A stretch of DNA of 55,445 nucleotides from Bacteriovoracaceae bacterium (GCA_017858255.1 JAFMBV010000014.1:1-55445), one strand, 5' to 3'. Positions 35,432 through 44,300 are shown, counted from the stretch's first letter. Made by a program: numbers and translations. Notes: generated by a model not told the origin, from the sequence alone.

Positions 35432-37156
35432 TTAACACTTTTCTAAAACTTCTTTTAGTTTTGATGTTAGTTCATTTTTTGTAACAAATAATTTCTCATT
35501 CGTTTTTCTTATTACAATTTCAAGTTGGCCTTTCTCTTTAAAATCTCTTTCCCCTAGTACGAGCCGAATAGGCAAACCCAAGAGATCAGAATCTTTAAAT
35601 TTAAAACCAGGACCGGCTTTTCTATCGTCAAAAAGAACTTCAAACCCTGCATTTTGTAATGACTTATAAATCAGTTCTGCCTCTTCTTTAATCTCCTCGC
35701 TCTTTCCTATTAAGGCGAAGTAAATATGATAGGGAGCAATTGCTTTAGGCCAAATAATTCCCGCGTCATCATAGTTTTGCTCTACTGCTGCTGCCATCAC
35801 GCGTGTAATACCAATTCCATAACAACCCATCAAAGGGTTCTTTGCCTTGCCGTTATTATCTAAGACAGTAACATTCATGGCCTTTGTGTATTTGTCACCT
35901 AGTTGGAAAATATGTCCGACCTCAATACCTTTTTTCTCATCAACTTCATGTTTACCATCTAGGGTGAAGTCACCCTTTCTTGCTAATCTCATATCAAAAG
36001 CTTCAGAGTCTTTTGTGTCTCTACTGGGACGGAAGTTTTCAAAGTGAGTATCTACTTTCATAGCACCCGTTACATATGAAGCTTCTAGATCAATGGCCTT
36101 ATCGAAAAACACTCTCATTGGTAGAGGAAGATTAACCGCTCCAATAAATCCCTTTGGTAAGCCCATCTTTGCTAGCTTATGCTCAGGTGTTGGTGTCACT
36201 TGATCTGCACCAAAATAATTTTTTAATTTTAATTCATTTAACTCATCATCTCCCAAGAGTTGGAGAAGAACGATCTCTTCATCCTCTTCCTTGATCAGAG
36301 AATAGACGAGAGATTTTATAGAGTGATGTTGATCTTTTTTTAGAAAGTCACAAACATCTTTGATAGTCGACATCTCGGGAGTTGATACTTCTTTCAACTC
36401 TCCATCATTTTTTTCAAAAACTAAACCACTTCTAAGGGTCTCTGCTTTTTCCGCGTTTGCTGCATAACCGGCCTGCTCACTAAAGATGATTATATCTTCT
36501 CCTGTATCAGCAGTGACTTGAAACTCATGGGTCTTTGAATCTTTACTTCCCATATCACCAGCATCAGCTTCAACAACTAAGAACTTTAATCCCATTCGCT
36601 CAAATGAATTCACATATGCTTGGTAAATTTCATCGTAAACTTCATCAAGACAAGCCTTGTCCATGTGAAAGCTATAAGCATCTTTCATGGTAAATTCACG
36701 TGCTCTCATTAGTCCAAAGCGAGGGCGTATTTCGTCACGAAATTTTGTATTAATTTGGTACAAAGTCATAGGAAGTTGTTTGTATGACCTTACCGACTTC
36801 CTAAAGACGTCGGTAATTGCTTCCTCGTTAGTTGGAGAAATGCAAAGATCACGGTCACCCTTATCAAGAAACTTAAGCATTAAGGTCCCCATCTTATCCC
36901 AGCGGCCAGACTCCTGCCAAAGCTCGCCAGGTGTAACGACAGTCATTAAGAGTTCCTGTGCTTCGATTTTGTCGAGCTCTTCTCTTACTATCTGCTGTAT
37001 TTTCCTAATCGTTCTATAGGCAAACGGCATATAGCTATAAAGACCCGAACCAAGCTTATGAATAAGACCAGCTCTTAACATTAATTGATGGCTAGGTATT
37101 TCAGCCTCATTAGGTACTTCTTTATATGTTTGCCATACACTTTTACTTAATTTCAT
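35432..37156 (-). CDS. proS: prolyl-tRNA synthetase, bacterial type with editing insertion
   Basis: ProRS charges tRNA-Pro. I start at the ATG at 37156 (574 residues) because GAGG stands four bases upstream and MKLSKS fits the family start. Class II motif 2 is visible (TKFRDEIRPRFGLMRAREFTMKDAYSF), and motif 3 is GCYGIGITRVMAAAVEQ. The long insertion between them (residues ~220-390) is the YbaK-like domain that edits mischarged Ala-tRNA. The gene is 76 bp after lpxC. Confidence 0.97.
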   Translation of the reverse strand: MKLSKSVWQTYKEVPNEAEIPSHQLMLRAGLIHKLGSGLYSYMPFAYRTIRKIQQIVREELDKIEAQELLMTVVTPGELWQESGRWDKMGTLMLKFLDKGDRDLCISPTNEEAITDVFRKSVRSYKQLPMTLYQINTKFRDEIRPRFGLMRAREFTMKDAYSFHMDKACLDEVYDEIYQAYVNSFERMGLKFLVVEADAGDMGSKDSKTHEFQVTADTGEDIIIFSEQAGYAANAEKAETLRSGLVFEKNDGELKEVSTPEMSTIKDVCDFLKKDQHHSIKSLVYSLIKEEDEEIVLLQLLGDDELNELKLKNYFGADQVTPTPEHKLAKMGLPKGFIGAVNLPLPMRVFFDKAIDLEASYVTGAMKVDTHFENFRPSRDTKDSEAFDMRLARKGDFTLDGKHEVDEKKGIEVGHIFQLGDKYTKAMNVTVLDNNGKAKNPLMGCYGIGITRVMAAAVEQNYDDAGIIWPKAIAPYHIYFALIGKSEEIKEEAELIYKSLQNAGFEVLFDDRKAGPGFKFKDSDLLGLPIRLVLGERDFKEKGQLEIVIRKTNEKLFVTKNELTSKLKEVLEKC

Positions 37157-37232
37157 AAGACCTCTATACACTCCAACCCTAGCTAATACTAGCTGTTGTG
37201 GCTTAATTACTTAATTTTATTGGAAGTTTATA

Positions 37233-38153
37233 TTAATGAAAAGCTGGGGCAAGTGCCCTCGGGAGTTCAAAGGCTTCAATTGCTTCTTTTTGAAGAGAGC
37301 TAGCTGAAACAACCTGATAAGCTTGTGGATTTTCTAGTAACTTACGGCATAGAAGGTTATGGAGATTATGTCCGGACTTAAAGGTCGTAACCTTTCCTGC
37401 AATTTCGTACCCAAGAAGACTTATATCGCCAATTGTATCAAGAATTTTATGACGGATAAATTCGTCACCAAAGCGCAAACCGTCATTATTGATAACTTTG
37501 TAGTCATCTAAAACGATCGCATTGTCGAGGGATCCGCCTTTAGCAAGACCTCTTCTTTTCAACACATCTACGTCTCGAAGCATGCCAAATGTTCTAGCGC
37601 GAGATATTTCATTGATATAATTTTCGCATGTAAATTCAAAAGTCTTTCTCTGCGTTTTAATTATTGGATGAGTAAAGACAATCGTTGAATCAATTATCAA
37701 TTTAGATGATGGTTCTATCATCGCCCACTTATCGCCGACCTCAACCTTAACTGGCTCAAGGACAACTAAAAACTTCTTAGATTTATTTAGAGTAGAAATT
37801 CCGGTCTCTTTTAAAAGAAATACAAAAGAGGCACCAGAGCCATCCATGATAGGAACTTCTGGTCCGTCTATTTCACAATAAACGTTATTAATACCAAGGC
37901 CGTAGAAAACAGAGAGAAGATGCTCAACTGTATGAACGGCGTTTAAACCTTCACCAATGGTTGTATTATTCTCAGTAGCACCAACAGTTTTTGCTGTGGC
38001 CTTTAGGCGTTCGGCGTTAGGAAGATCAGTTCTTTTGAATTGGATACCAAAATCAGCTATGGCCGGATAAAGAGTTAGGGTCACTTTTTTACCGGAATGG
38101 ATACCGATTCCAGTGACCTCAACTTTTTTTGCAATAGTCCTTTGATATAACAT
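37233..38153 (-). CDS. lpxC: UDP-3-O-acyl-N-acetylglucosamine deacetylase
   Basis: LpxC is the zinc enzyme for the committed step of lipid A synthesis. The product is 306 residues, the normal length. Zinc ligands fit His78 (VEHLLS), His235 and Asp239 (RHKILDTIGD). Glu77 and His262 (GHNLHN) fit the catalytic residues. Its presence shows an outer membrane with lipid A. It has its own predicted promoter (38188-38215). Confidence 0.97.
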   Translation of the reverse strand: MLYQRTIAKKVEVTGIGIHSGKKVTLTLYPAIADFGIQFKRTDLPNAERLKATAKTVGATENNTTIGEGLNAVHTVEHLLSVFYGLGINNVYCEIDGPEVPIMDGSGASFVFLLKETGISTLNKSKKFLVVLEPVKVEVGDKWAMIEPSSKLIIDSTIVFTHPIIKTQRKTFEFTCENYINEISRARTFGMLRDVDVLKRRGLAKGGSLDNAIVLDDYKVINNDGLRFGDEFIRHKILDTIGDISLLGYEIAGKVTTFKSGHNLHNLLCRKLLENPQAYQVVSASSLQKEAIEAFELPRALAPAFH

Positions 38154-38473
38154 TTGATCGCCTTAATTATTTCAATGAGTTAATAATTTTATAAAGTTTT
38201 GTTCAATTTTGGCAACACACATTATTAAGTATAAACTATGAATTCACTCCGGAATCCCAGTAGGCAAAATCTCCTCAAAACATAAGTGCCCCTGTTTAAC
38301 AAATTTTATGACGCTTGGCCCCCTGATTTTGTCAAAGTTGTAATTTGTACCAATTTCAAGGACTTCGGTGGTTTTTCGAAAAACTCAAAATCACAATAAA
38401 ATTGAAAATTGCCATTTTTTGTAGTCTTCTGACACAATCTAGCTCTGCAACCTATTGAAAAAAGGAAGAGTAG
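38154..38473. other. Divergent intergenic region between lpxC and the thioesterase gene (320 bp)
   Basis: No gene seen. It contains the lpxC promoter (38188-38215) and, further out on the minus strand, a perfect TTGACA (38330-38335) with a weak TCATAA 18 bp downstream (38306-38311). On the plus strand TTGCCA near 38409 and CACAAT 18 bp later could serve the thioesterase gene, whose start has AGGA seven bases upstream. Confidence 0.5.
38188..38215 (-). promoter_or_regulatory. Predicted lpxC promoter
   Basis: On the minus strand TTGCCA (38210-38215), a 16-bp spacer and TATAAA (38188-38193). The predicted start is about 28 nt before the lpxC ATG. Both elements match the sigma-70 consensus at five of six positions. 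Confidence 0.55.
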
Positions 38474-38917
38474 ATGAGTGATAGCAGTGTTTGGATAAGA
38501 GATGACTTTAAACTCGATCAAATTAATGAGAGGGGCAAGGACACTCTTGTCGAGCACCTTGGGATCATAGTAACAGAAATAGGCCCCAACTACCTCCTAG
38601 GCACCATGCCCGTTGATAATAGAACGGTTCAACCAGCACGAATTCTTCATGGCGGTGGCTCGTGTGTACTTGCCGAAAGCCTTGGTTCAATTGCGGCCAA
38701 TATGGTTATTGATTCAAAAAAGTATATCGCTGTTGGGCAGTCAATTACTGCCAGTCACTTGAGGCCTGCGCCCGAAGTTACCCTCGTTACAGGTAAGGCC
38801 ACTGCCCTTCACTTAGGGAAGAGGTCCCAGGTTTGGGATATTGATATAACTAACGAACAAGGAAAGTTGGTCTGTTCAAGTAGACTTACTATGGCAATCG
38901 TTGAGAAGCCTATTTAA
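38474..38917 (+). CDS. hotdog-fold acyl-CoA thioesterase, PaaI/YdiI type
   Basis: Hotdog thioesterases hydrolyse acyl- or aroyl-CoA esters. The 147-residue product has the signature ILHGGGSCVLAESLGSIAAN (residues 58-76); the Glu at 68 lies where the family's catalytic acid is. Later it has VGQSITASHLRPA. The pattern is close to 1,4-dihydroxy-2-naphthoyl-CoA hydrolases (MenI/YdiI), but no other menaquinone gene is nearby, so the substrate is open. It converges with ruvB and overlaps its stop by 4 bp. Confidence 0.85.
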   Translation: MSDSSVWIRDDFKLDQINERGKDTLVEHLGIIVTEIGPNYLLGTMPVDNRTVQPARILHGGGSCVLAESLGSIAANMVIDSKKYIAVGQSITASHLRPAPEVTLVTGKATALHLGKRSQVWDIDITNEQGKLVCSSRLTMAIVEKPI

Positions 38918-39909
38918 GAATTAGCACTTAAATGAATCTTTCCTTTTTCACTAAGTTCTCGCCCGCGAGGTGTCCTAGTAATAAAGCCTTCTTTTAAGAG
39001 ATAGGGCTCAAAAACGTCCTCTATTGTTGATCTCTCTTCACCGAGAGTTGCACAGAGGGCTTCAATTCCAACAGGGCCTCCAGCGTAATAGTCATTCATC
39101 ACTTGAAGAATTTTTCTATCCATTCGATCAAGACCTGACCCATCTATTTCCATAAGGTCTAGCGACTTTAGGACCTGAGTTTCAGAAATTCTTTCAACCC
39201 CCTCAACGAGAGCGAAGTCCCTTACTCTCCTTAAAACTCTATTAGCTATTCGAGGAGTTCCTCTAGAGCAACGAGCAATATGAAGCTCTGCTTCTGGGTC
39301 AATTTTAATATCAAGTTTAACGGCATTGTTCTTAACTATTTTAGCAAGATCAGAGGTTTCATAATAATCAAAGTGAAGGTTACCCATAAACCTAGTTCTT
39401 AAAGGATTACTCAGAAGGCCTGACTTAGTAGTTGCTCCAATAAGAGTGAATGGTGCTACCTCAATTTGCATTGTTCTGGCACTAGGACCCTGACCTAATA
39501 CTATATCTAATCTGTAATCTTCCATCGCAGAATAAAGTATTTCTTCAACTGATATATGCATGCGATGAATTTCATCAATAAACAAAACATCTCTTGGCTG
39601 AAGATTTGTCAAAATCGCTGCGAGGTCCCCTTTCTTTTCAATAGCTGGGCCCGATATCAAGTGAAGCTCACTACCTAAGCTTTGGGCTATAAGCATTGCT
39701 AAAGAGGTTTTTCCAAGTCCTGGAGGACCTGAGAGAAGGCAATGATCCATTGCCTGCTTTCTAATATTCGCGGACTCTACCATCACGAGAATATTATCCA
39801 CGACCTTCTTTTGACCAATATATTCTGAAAAGCCTTGAGGTCTTAAACGATTTTCATATTGATTTTCATTTCCGCCAGTTCCAGAAGAGAGAAATCTATC
39901 GAGTTCCAT
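38914..39909 (-). CDS. ruvB: Holliday junction branch-migration ATPase RuvB
   Basis: RuvB is the hexameric motor that moves Holliday junctions with RuvA. The product is 331 residues. It has the RuvB start with RPQGFSEYIGQ, Walker A GPPGLGKTS, Walker B FIDEIHR, the hairpin region ending PFTLIGATTKSGLLS, the arginine-finger text LRTRF and a winged-helix C-terminus. It starts directly after the ruvA stop (no gap). Confidence 0.98.
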   Translation of the reverse strand: MELDRFLSSGTGGNENQYENRLRPQGFSEYIGQKKVVDNILVMVESANIRKQAMDHCLLSGPPGLGKTSLAMLIAQSLGSELHLISGPAIEKKGDLAAILTNLQPRDVLFIDEIHRMHISVEEILYSAMEDYRLDIVLGQGPSARTMQIEVAPFTLIGATTKSGLLSNPLRTRFMGNLHFDYYETSDLAKIVKNNAVKLDIKIDPEAELHIARCSRGTPRIANRVLRRVRDFALVEGVERISETQVLKSLDLMEIDGSGLDRMDRKILQVMNDYYAGGPVGIEALCATLGEERSTIEDVFEPYLLKEGFITRTPRGRELSEKGKIHLSANS

Positions 39910-40539
39910 TTAAACCTCTTTTAAAACTAAATGAACAAGTTGTTCTGGTTTTTGGATATCATTTTCTGCAAGAATCCTTTGTGCTTTAGCGAGAATCAAA
40001 TCTTCTCTAAAGCCCAATTCCTTGCATGCCATCAGGGCCTCTTCCAAAATTGGTGTAGAAAAGCCAAAAGGAATTTCTTCATTTTCAATGACCCTATCAA
40101 CACCAGGAGAAAGAGGCGTCCCCTTTCTTGAGCCTGAATACATCAAAACGCTTTGTATTTTTGAAGATAAGTCTAAGCAAATTTGTGCCGCAGCCTTGGC
40201 GCCAATTCCAGGGGCCTTGCTTAATGACTTCTTATTTTCTAATTGAATCGATTGAATGACTGTTTCGACACCCAAAGCTGTGATTAAGCTGTATCCAGAC
40301 TTTGGACCAACACCCTTAACAGAAGTTAAAATTTCGAAGAGCTTCTTTTCTCTTAATGTTTCAAAACCGAAGAGCTCTTGGCCCGGGTCTTTAAATACAT
40401 GAGAAATAAAAACATCTGCCTGGCTACCTTCGACCAAAAGTTTTTGTAAATAAACCTGGTGACCAACACCACTTGCCGTTTTGATAATGACTTCTTTCCC
40501 ATCACTAAATATTACTTCTCCAGATAGATATCCGATCAT
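39910..40539 (-). CDS. ruvA: Holliday junction branch-migration protein RuvA
   Basis: RuvA tetramers hold the four-way junction and load RuvB. The product is 209 residues. It starts MIGYLSGEVIFSDGKEVIIKT, the OB-fold; LTSVKGVGPKSGYSLI and LSKAPGIGAKAAAQI are the two helix-hairpin-helix motifs of domain II, and a short C-terminal RuvB-binding domain follows. It overlaps ruvC by 4 bp. Confidence 0.97.
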   Translation of the reverse strand: MIGYLSGEVIFSDGKEVIIKTASGVGHQVYLQKLLVEGSQADVFISHVFKDPGQELFGFETLREKKLFEILTSVKGVGPKSGYSLITALGVETVIQSIQLENKKSLSKAPGIGAKAAAQICLDLSSKIQSVLMYSGSRKGTPLSPGVDRVIENEEIPFGFSTPILEEALMACKELGFREDLILAKAQRILAENDIQKPEQLVHLVLKEV

Positions 40540-41093
40540 GAATTCTCCAAATGGCGGAAAGCTTGTTTTAAACTACTTCCGCCCTTTAATGTTTTAGCGT
40601 GCCCTTTTTTACCCATTGGCACATTTCTCATCAGACCATGACATAGGGCAATTGCGACGGCATCTGACTCATCATGGGATTTAAATTCTAACCCCACTCC
40701 TAATATTAGTTTTAAACCTTTTTCCAAAGACTCTTTGGTGGCATGGCCGTGACCAGAGACTGTACTTTTCACCAGGTTTGGGGAGTATTCAAAAACCTTT
40801 TCTTGGTGAGTGCGCATAAATGCGGCGATCATCGCCCCTCGCGCTTGAGCAAGTTTTGCTAAACTTGGAATCGACTTAACATAGATTAGCGACTCGATAG
40901 CAATTTCATCAGGATCATACTTCTTTATGAGGGCATCGCACGAATCATAAATCAGACCAAGCCGATCCATAAAGTTTGGCACCTTGTCATAGGCTAGTGA
41001 GCCAGAGTCAATGTACTTGAAAGTCCTCCCCTTCTGTTCAATCAGGCCAAAACCTGCTTTTCTTGATCCGGGGTCAATTCCTAAAAAGAGCAT
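40536..41093 (-). CDS. ruvC: Holliday junction resolvase RuvC
   Basis: RuvC cuts Holliday junctions. The 185-residue product has the acidic active site: Asp7 in LGIDPGSRKAGFG, Glu in IAIESLIYVKS, and the pair in KSHDESDAVAIALCH. The stop overlaps the ruvA start (4 bp). The order ruvC-ruvA-ruvB is common, giving a complete resolvasome in one operon. Confidence 0.97.
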   Translation of the reverse strand: MLFLGIDPGSRKAGFGLIEQKGRTFKYIDSGSLAYDKVPNFMDRLGLIYDSCDALIKKYDPDEIAIESLIYVKSIPSLAKLAQARGAMIAAFMRTHQEKVFEYSPNLVKSTVSGHGHATKESLEKGLKLILGVGLEFKSHDESDAVAIALCHGLMRNVPMGKKGHAKTLKGGSSLKQAFRHLENS

Positions 41094-41143
41094 ATAGTCA
41101 TTCTACCTACAGGGGGCATCAATCGTCTAACAATAGGTCATGA

Positions 41144-41323
41144 CTAAGACTCACCGCCACCCTTAACCTTAACGAAGTGACCGCCATAGAACAGTAGAGC
41201 CCCTCCAACAAGTTGAATTAACTCAAGCTGGCCGTAGTCACCCTTGTTTAAACCAGAGAATAAACAAAGCCCTACACTAGCAAAGCCAATTAATTGAAGA
41301 CCAAAGCCAATGTAAAAAAGCAT
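41144..41323 (-). CDS. small predicted membrane protein upstream of ruvC
   Basis: This 59-residue frame was read from the ATG at 41323 on the minus strand. GGGAG stands five bases before the ATG. Two hydrophobic segments (residues ~2-23 and ~33-52) are split by a short polar GLNKGDYGQ stretch, and the C-terminus is Lys/Gly-rich (KVKGGGES). It is therefore probably a two-helix membrane protein. It ends 50 bp before ruvC on the same strand and may share its transcript. I do not recognise a family. Confidence 0.65.
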   Translation of the reverse strand: MLFYIGFGLQLIGFASVGLCLFSGLNKGDYGQLELIQLVGGALLFYGGHFVKVKGGGES

Positions 41324-41412
41324 ATACTCTCCCTTATTACTAAAAGTGCTGTGGATAATCAGTATCCGATAAACTATTATGCAAACGAATTAAATAAGCA
41401 AAGGACCTACAG

Positions 41413-42279
41413 ATGGCAACTGTTCTTAAGGCTGCCCCTATTTCTCAACAAATTGTTGAAGATCTTACAAAGCAATGCTCCCTGCTTAAAAACAACGGTT
41501 GTATACCTTGTTTAAAAGTTATTCTCGTCGGTGCTCATCCACCAAGTGTGATTTATACCAGAAATAAAAAGAAATTTATGGAAGATATTGGGGCAGAATG
41601 TGAAATCATAGCGCTAGAAGAAGATGTTAGTGAGGATACATTCTTAAGCACCTTGCAAACATATGCCAAAGATAGCTCCGTAAATGGACTTTTCGTTCAA
41701 CTCCCTCTTCCGAAGCACTTAAGTCATATTGATGTTGGTCAAATGGTTCCACCTGAAAAGGATGTAGATGGCTTCCATGCCCAAAACCTCTATAAACTAA
41801 TGGCCGGTGACAAAGGTGAGAGAGCTCTTCTTCCCTGCACGCCAAAGGGCGTTATAACGATGCTTAAATATGCTGGGGTAAACTTAGAGGGTAAAAGTGT
41901 CGCTGTTATCGGTCGAAGCCTTATCGTAGGTAAACCTTTAAGCCTCTTAATGATCAACTACAACGCCACCGTTACGATGTGCCATTCAAGAACTTCTGAT
42001 TTAAAAAAAATCACCAAATCTGCTGACATTATTGTTGCAGCAATTGGTAAGGCAAAGTTTATAAACAGTGAATATCTCAGAGAAAGTGGTGATCAAATCC
42101 TCATAGATGTTGGTATTAACCACGATGAGTTCGGAAATTTATGTGGTGATATCGATCAGTCAGATGTCGAAGATAAATGCGCACTTATTACACCTGTTCC
42201 CGGTGGGGTTGGGAAAATGACAATTGTAAGTCTTGGGCAAAATTTAATTGCCGCAACTAAAATTCAGATGGAGAAATAA
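41413..42279 (+). CDS. folD: methylenetetrahydrofolate dehydrogenase / cyclohydrolase
   Basis: FolD converts 5,10-methylene-THF to 10-formyl-THF with NADP. The 288-residue product has the catalytic pair Tyr48/Lys52 (SVIYTRNK), PEKDVDGFH (Asp near 119) and the NADP site VIGRSLIVGKPLSLLM. The usual invariant PGGVGPMT near the end reads PGGVGKMT, with Lys268 in place of Pro. The start has AAAGGA seven bases upstream. It touches gcvT with no gap, linking folate one-carbon units to glycine cleavage. Confidence 0.96.
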   Translation: MATVLKAAPISQQIVEDLTKQCSLLKNNGCIPCLKVILVGAHPPSVIYTRNKKKFMEDIGAECEIIALEEDVSEDTFLSTLQTYAKDSSVNGLFVQLPLPKHLSHIDVGQMVPPEKDVDGFHAQNLYKLMAGDKGERALLPCTPKGVITMLKYAGVNLEGKSVAVIGRSLIVGKPLSLLMINYNATVTMCHSRTSDLKKITKSADIIVAAIGKAKFINSEYLRESGDQILIDVGINHDEFGNLCGDIDQSDVEDKCALITPVPGGVGKMTIVSLGQNLIAATKIQMEK

Positions 42280-43359
42280 ATGGATAATATCAAAAAAACC
42301 TCCCTTCATGAGGTGCACCTGAGCTTAGGCGCTAAGATGGCGCCATTCGCCGGTTACGATATGCCTTTGCAATACACCTCAGTAAAAGATGAATCTAAGG
42401 CCGTAAGGGATTCTGCTGGAGTTTTTGATGTTAGCCATATGGGTGAATTTTTTGCTGAAGGAGAGGATGCTGTAAAGTTCGTTGACTACCTCCTCACCAA
42501 TGATTTCGCTAAGGCAGAAGTGGGGAAGGCCGTCTACTCTCCCCTGTGTCGAGAAGATGCGACTATAATTGATGATCTTATTGCTTATAAATTAAGTGAT
42601 AAAAAGGTTCTCATTTGTGTAAATGCTTCGAATATTGAAAAAGATTATTCATGGTTTGAAAAACACGCGCCTCAATTTGACTGTAAACTTTCAAACCAAT
42701 CAGAAGACTTTAGCTTACTGGCCCTTCAGGGACCTAAAAGCGAAGAGATTTTAAGAGCGCTGGAAATCTTCCCTTCAGAGGATTTTACTTATTACAGTGC
42801 GAGAGAAGTTCAAAGCCCAGTGGGACCATTAATTCTTGCGCGTACCGGCTATACTGGTGAAGATGGGTTTGAGATTTTTGGAGACCATGATGCAATAGGA
42901 ACCGTTTGGTCCCAGTTAATGGAAAAGGAAGTGGTTCCCTGCGGTCTTGCTGCGAGAGACGTTCTAAGGCTTGAGGTTGGCTATCCTTTGTATGGTCACG
43001 AACTGTCTGACGACTGGACACCATTTGATGCTGGCTTAAAGTGGACCGTTAAAATGGATAAAGAAAGCTTTATAGGCAAAGAGTTTTTAAGTACTTATAA
43101 ACCAAAATACCGCCTTGCAAAGCTTTCCCTTGAAAAAGGCATTCCCAGAGAAGGTTATGAAGTTCTAAACTCAAAAGGTGAAAAAATTGGCTGGGTTACT
43201 TCAGGTACAATGTCTGTTGCCACAGGAAAAGGTATTGGATTGGCCCTTGTAGAAAAAGAAAAGTTTCCAGAAGATAAACTATTTAAAATAAAAGTCAGGG
43301 CAAATGAATTGGACGCGAATTATCACACCAAGGCATTTGTCGCGGGAGGACACAAGTAA
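42280..43359 (+). CDS. gcvT: aminomethyltransferase (glycine cleavage T protein)
   Basis: T protein transfers the methylene group from the lipoyl arm of H protein to tetrahydrofolate, releasing ammonia. The 359-residue product has FAGYDMPLQYTSVKDESKAVRDSAGVFDVSHMGEF, the conserved LARTGYTGEDGFEIF and CGLAARDVLRLEVGYPLYGHEL, with the folate-binding text in place. The ATG directly follows the folD stop, and the TAA overlaps the gcvH ATG by one base, so all three are translationally coupled. Confidence 0.97.
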   Translation: MDNIKKTSLHEVHLSLGAKMAPFAGYDMPLQYTSVKDESKAVRDSAGVFDVSHMGEFFAEGEDAVKFVDYLLTNDFAKAEVGKAVYSPLCREDATIIDDLIAYKLSDKKVLICVNASNIEKDYSWFEKHAPQFDCKLSNQSEDFSLLALQGPKSEEILRALEIFPSEDFTYYSAREVQSPVGPLILARTGYTGEDGFEIFGDHDAIGTVWSQLMEKEVVPCGLAARDVLRLEVGYPLYGHELSDDWTPFDAGLKWTVKMDKESFIGKEFLSTYKPKYRLAKLSLEKGIPREGYEVLNSKGEKIGWVTSGTMSVATGKGIGLALVEKEKFPEDKLFKIKVRANELDANYHTKAFVAGGHK

Positions 43360-43739
43360 TGGCAAATGAAATTCCTAGTAATCTAAAATACACAAAAGAT
43401 CATGAATGGGCCCTTATCGAAGGCGATGTGGTAACTGTTGGAATTACCGACTTTGCACAATCGCAACTAGGCGACATCGTTTTTGTAGAACTTCCAGAGG
43501 TTGGAACTCAACTAGACTCGGGTGCAACTTTCGGTGTTATTGAATCAATAAAGTCAGTAAGTGATCTTTACGCCCCCATTGCTGGCGAAGTCCTAGCGGC
43601 CAACAACGATCTTGAGGGTGAGCCAGAGAAATGTAACGAAGCTCCTTATGAGTCCTGGCTTATAAAAATTAAATGTTCTCAGGAGACTGAACTAGAGGGC
43701 CTTCTGAGCCCCGATGATTACGAAAAAGTTTGTGAATAG
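43359..43739 (+). CDS. gcvH: glycine cleavage system H protein
   Basis: H protein carries the lipoyl arm between P, T and L proteins. The 126-residue product has KYTKDHEWALIEGDVVTVGITDFAQSQLGDIVFVELP and the lipoylation site ESIKSVSDLYAP with Lys65. It is the last gene of the operon and a terminator follows. gcvP is not in the window. Confidence 0.97.
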   Translation: MANEIPSNLKYTKDHEWALIEGDVVTVGITDFAQSQLGDIVFVELPEVGTQLDSGATFGVIESIKSVSDLYAPIAGEVLAANNDLEGEPEKCNEAPYESWLIKIKCSQETELEGLLSPDDYEKVCE

Positions 43740-43746
43740 TTAGTAG

Positions 43747-43772
43747 AGCCTCCCTCGCGGGAGGCTTTTTTA
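43747..43772 (+). terminator. Rho-independent terminator of folD-gcvTH
   Basis: AGCCTCCC and GGGAGGCT form an 8-bp stem with a 4-nt loop (TCGC), followed by TTTTTTAT, starting 8 bp after the gcvH stop. It is a classic strong terminator and shows that gcvP is not part of this operon. Confidence 0.9.
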
Positions 43773-43912
43773 TGTCAACTTTTTTTTGAGTAAAATTCAA
43801 GTCAAGAGCCAAGCAAGATAAAATTTATATGAAGAAGTGATTTAACATATAATTTTCAACGCCCGAGTAACAACAAAGATGTTGACGTTTTATTTTCATT
43901 TCTTTTTTGAAG

Positions 43913-43940
43913 TATTTCGAAAAATTCACTTTACGAAATA
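43913..43940. promoter_or_regulatory. Inverted repeat upstream of a small unknown gene
   Basis: TATTTCG (43913-43919) and CGAAATA (43934-43940) are perfect inverted repeats separated by 14 bp, 62 bp before the ATG at 44002. The size and spacing fit a repressor operator, or a hairpin. Another small dyad (CAACA/TGTTG) lies just upstream near 43870-43885. Confidence 0.35.
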
Positions 43941-44001
43941 TGGAAAAGCTCGGATACTCGCCTCCTTCTAAAGTTAATTAATCGATAGGTTGATTCCCGT
44001 T

Positions 44002-44298
44002 ATGGTTGAAAATCAAGAACTCATACAATTATTAAATACGGCTATTGTTAAAACAAAAGAAAAAAGAATTGATAGCTCTTACGAAGACAGACTTTCTGAA
44101 ACTTGTAAAAAGCCAGCTATTCATGCTCTTTCAATTGCTATTGAAACGTTATCTGAGTCGGAAAATATTTCTCGAGACCAAGCAGCTATGCAGCTTGTTG
44201 AAACTGTTCGTGAGCTTGATTCTATCTGGACTGATTACGTGATGATGGAAGGATTAAGTAAGCTTAAAGATCTTCTTAAGACTCCCCCACAACAATAG
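44002..44298 (+). CDS. small hypothetical alpha-helical protein
   Basis: I do not recognise this family. From the ATG at 44002 the product is 98 residues; an in-frame TTG four codons earlier is possible, and the Shine-Dalgarno is weak for both. It is charged, mostly helical in appearance, without a signal peptide or membrane segment, and contains two cysteine/aromatic residues only. It stands alone after the gcvH terminator and ends 2 bp before the convergent TonB-like gene. Confidence 0.6.
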   Translation: MVENQELIQLLNTAIVKTKEKRIDSSYEDRLSETCKKPAIHALSIAIETLSESENISRDQAAMQLVETVRELDSIWTDYVMMEGLSKLKDLLKTPPQQ

Positions 44299-44300
44299 TC

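Noticed and set aside
38306-38557. 83-codon minus-strand frame across the start of the thioesterase gene
   Set aside because: It overlaps a well-supported gene and an intergenic promoter region, and has no ribosome site or family resemblance.
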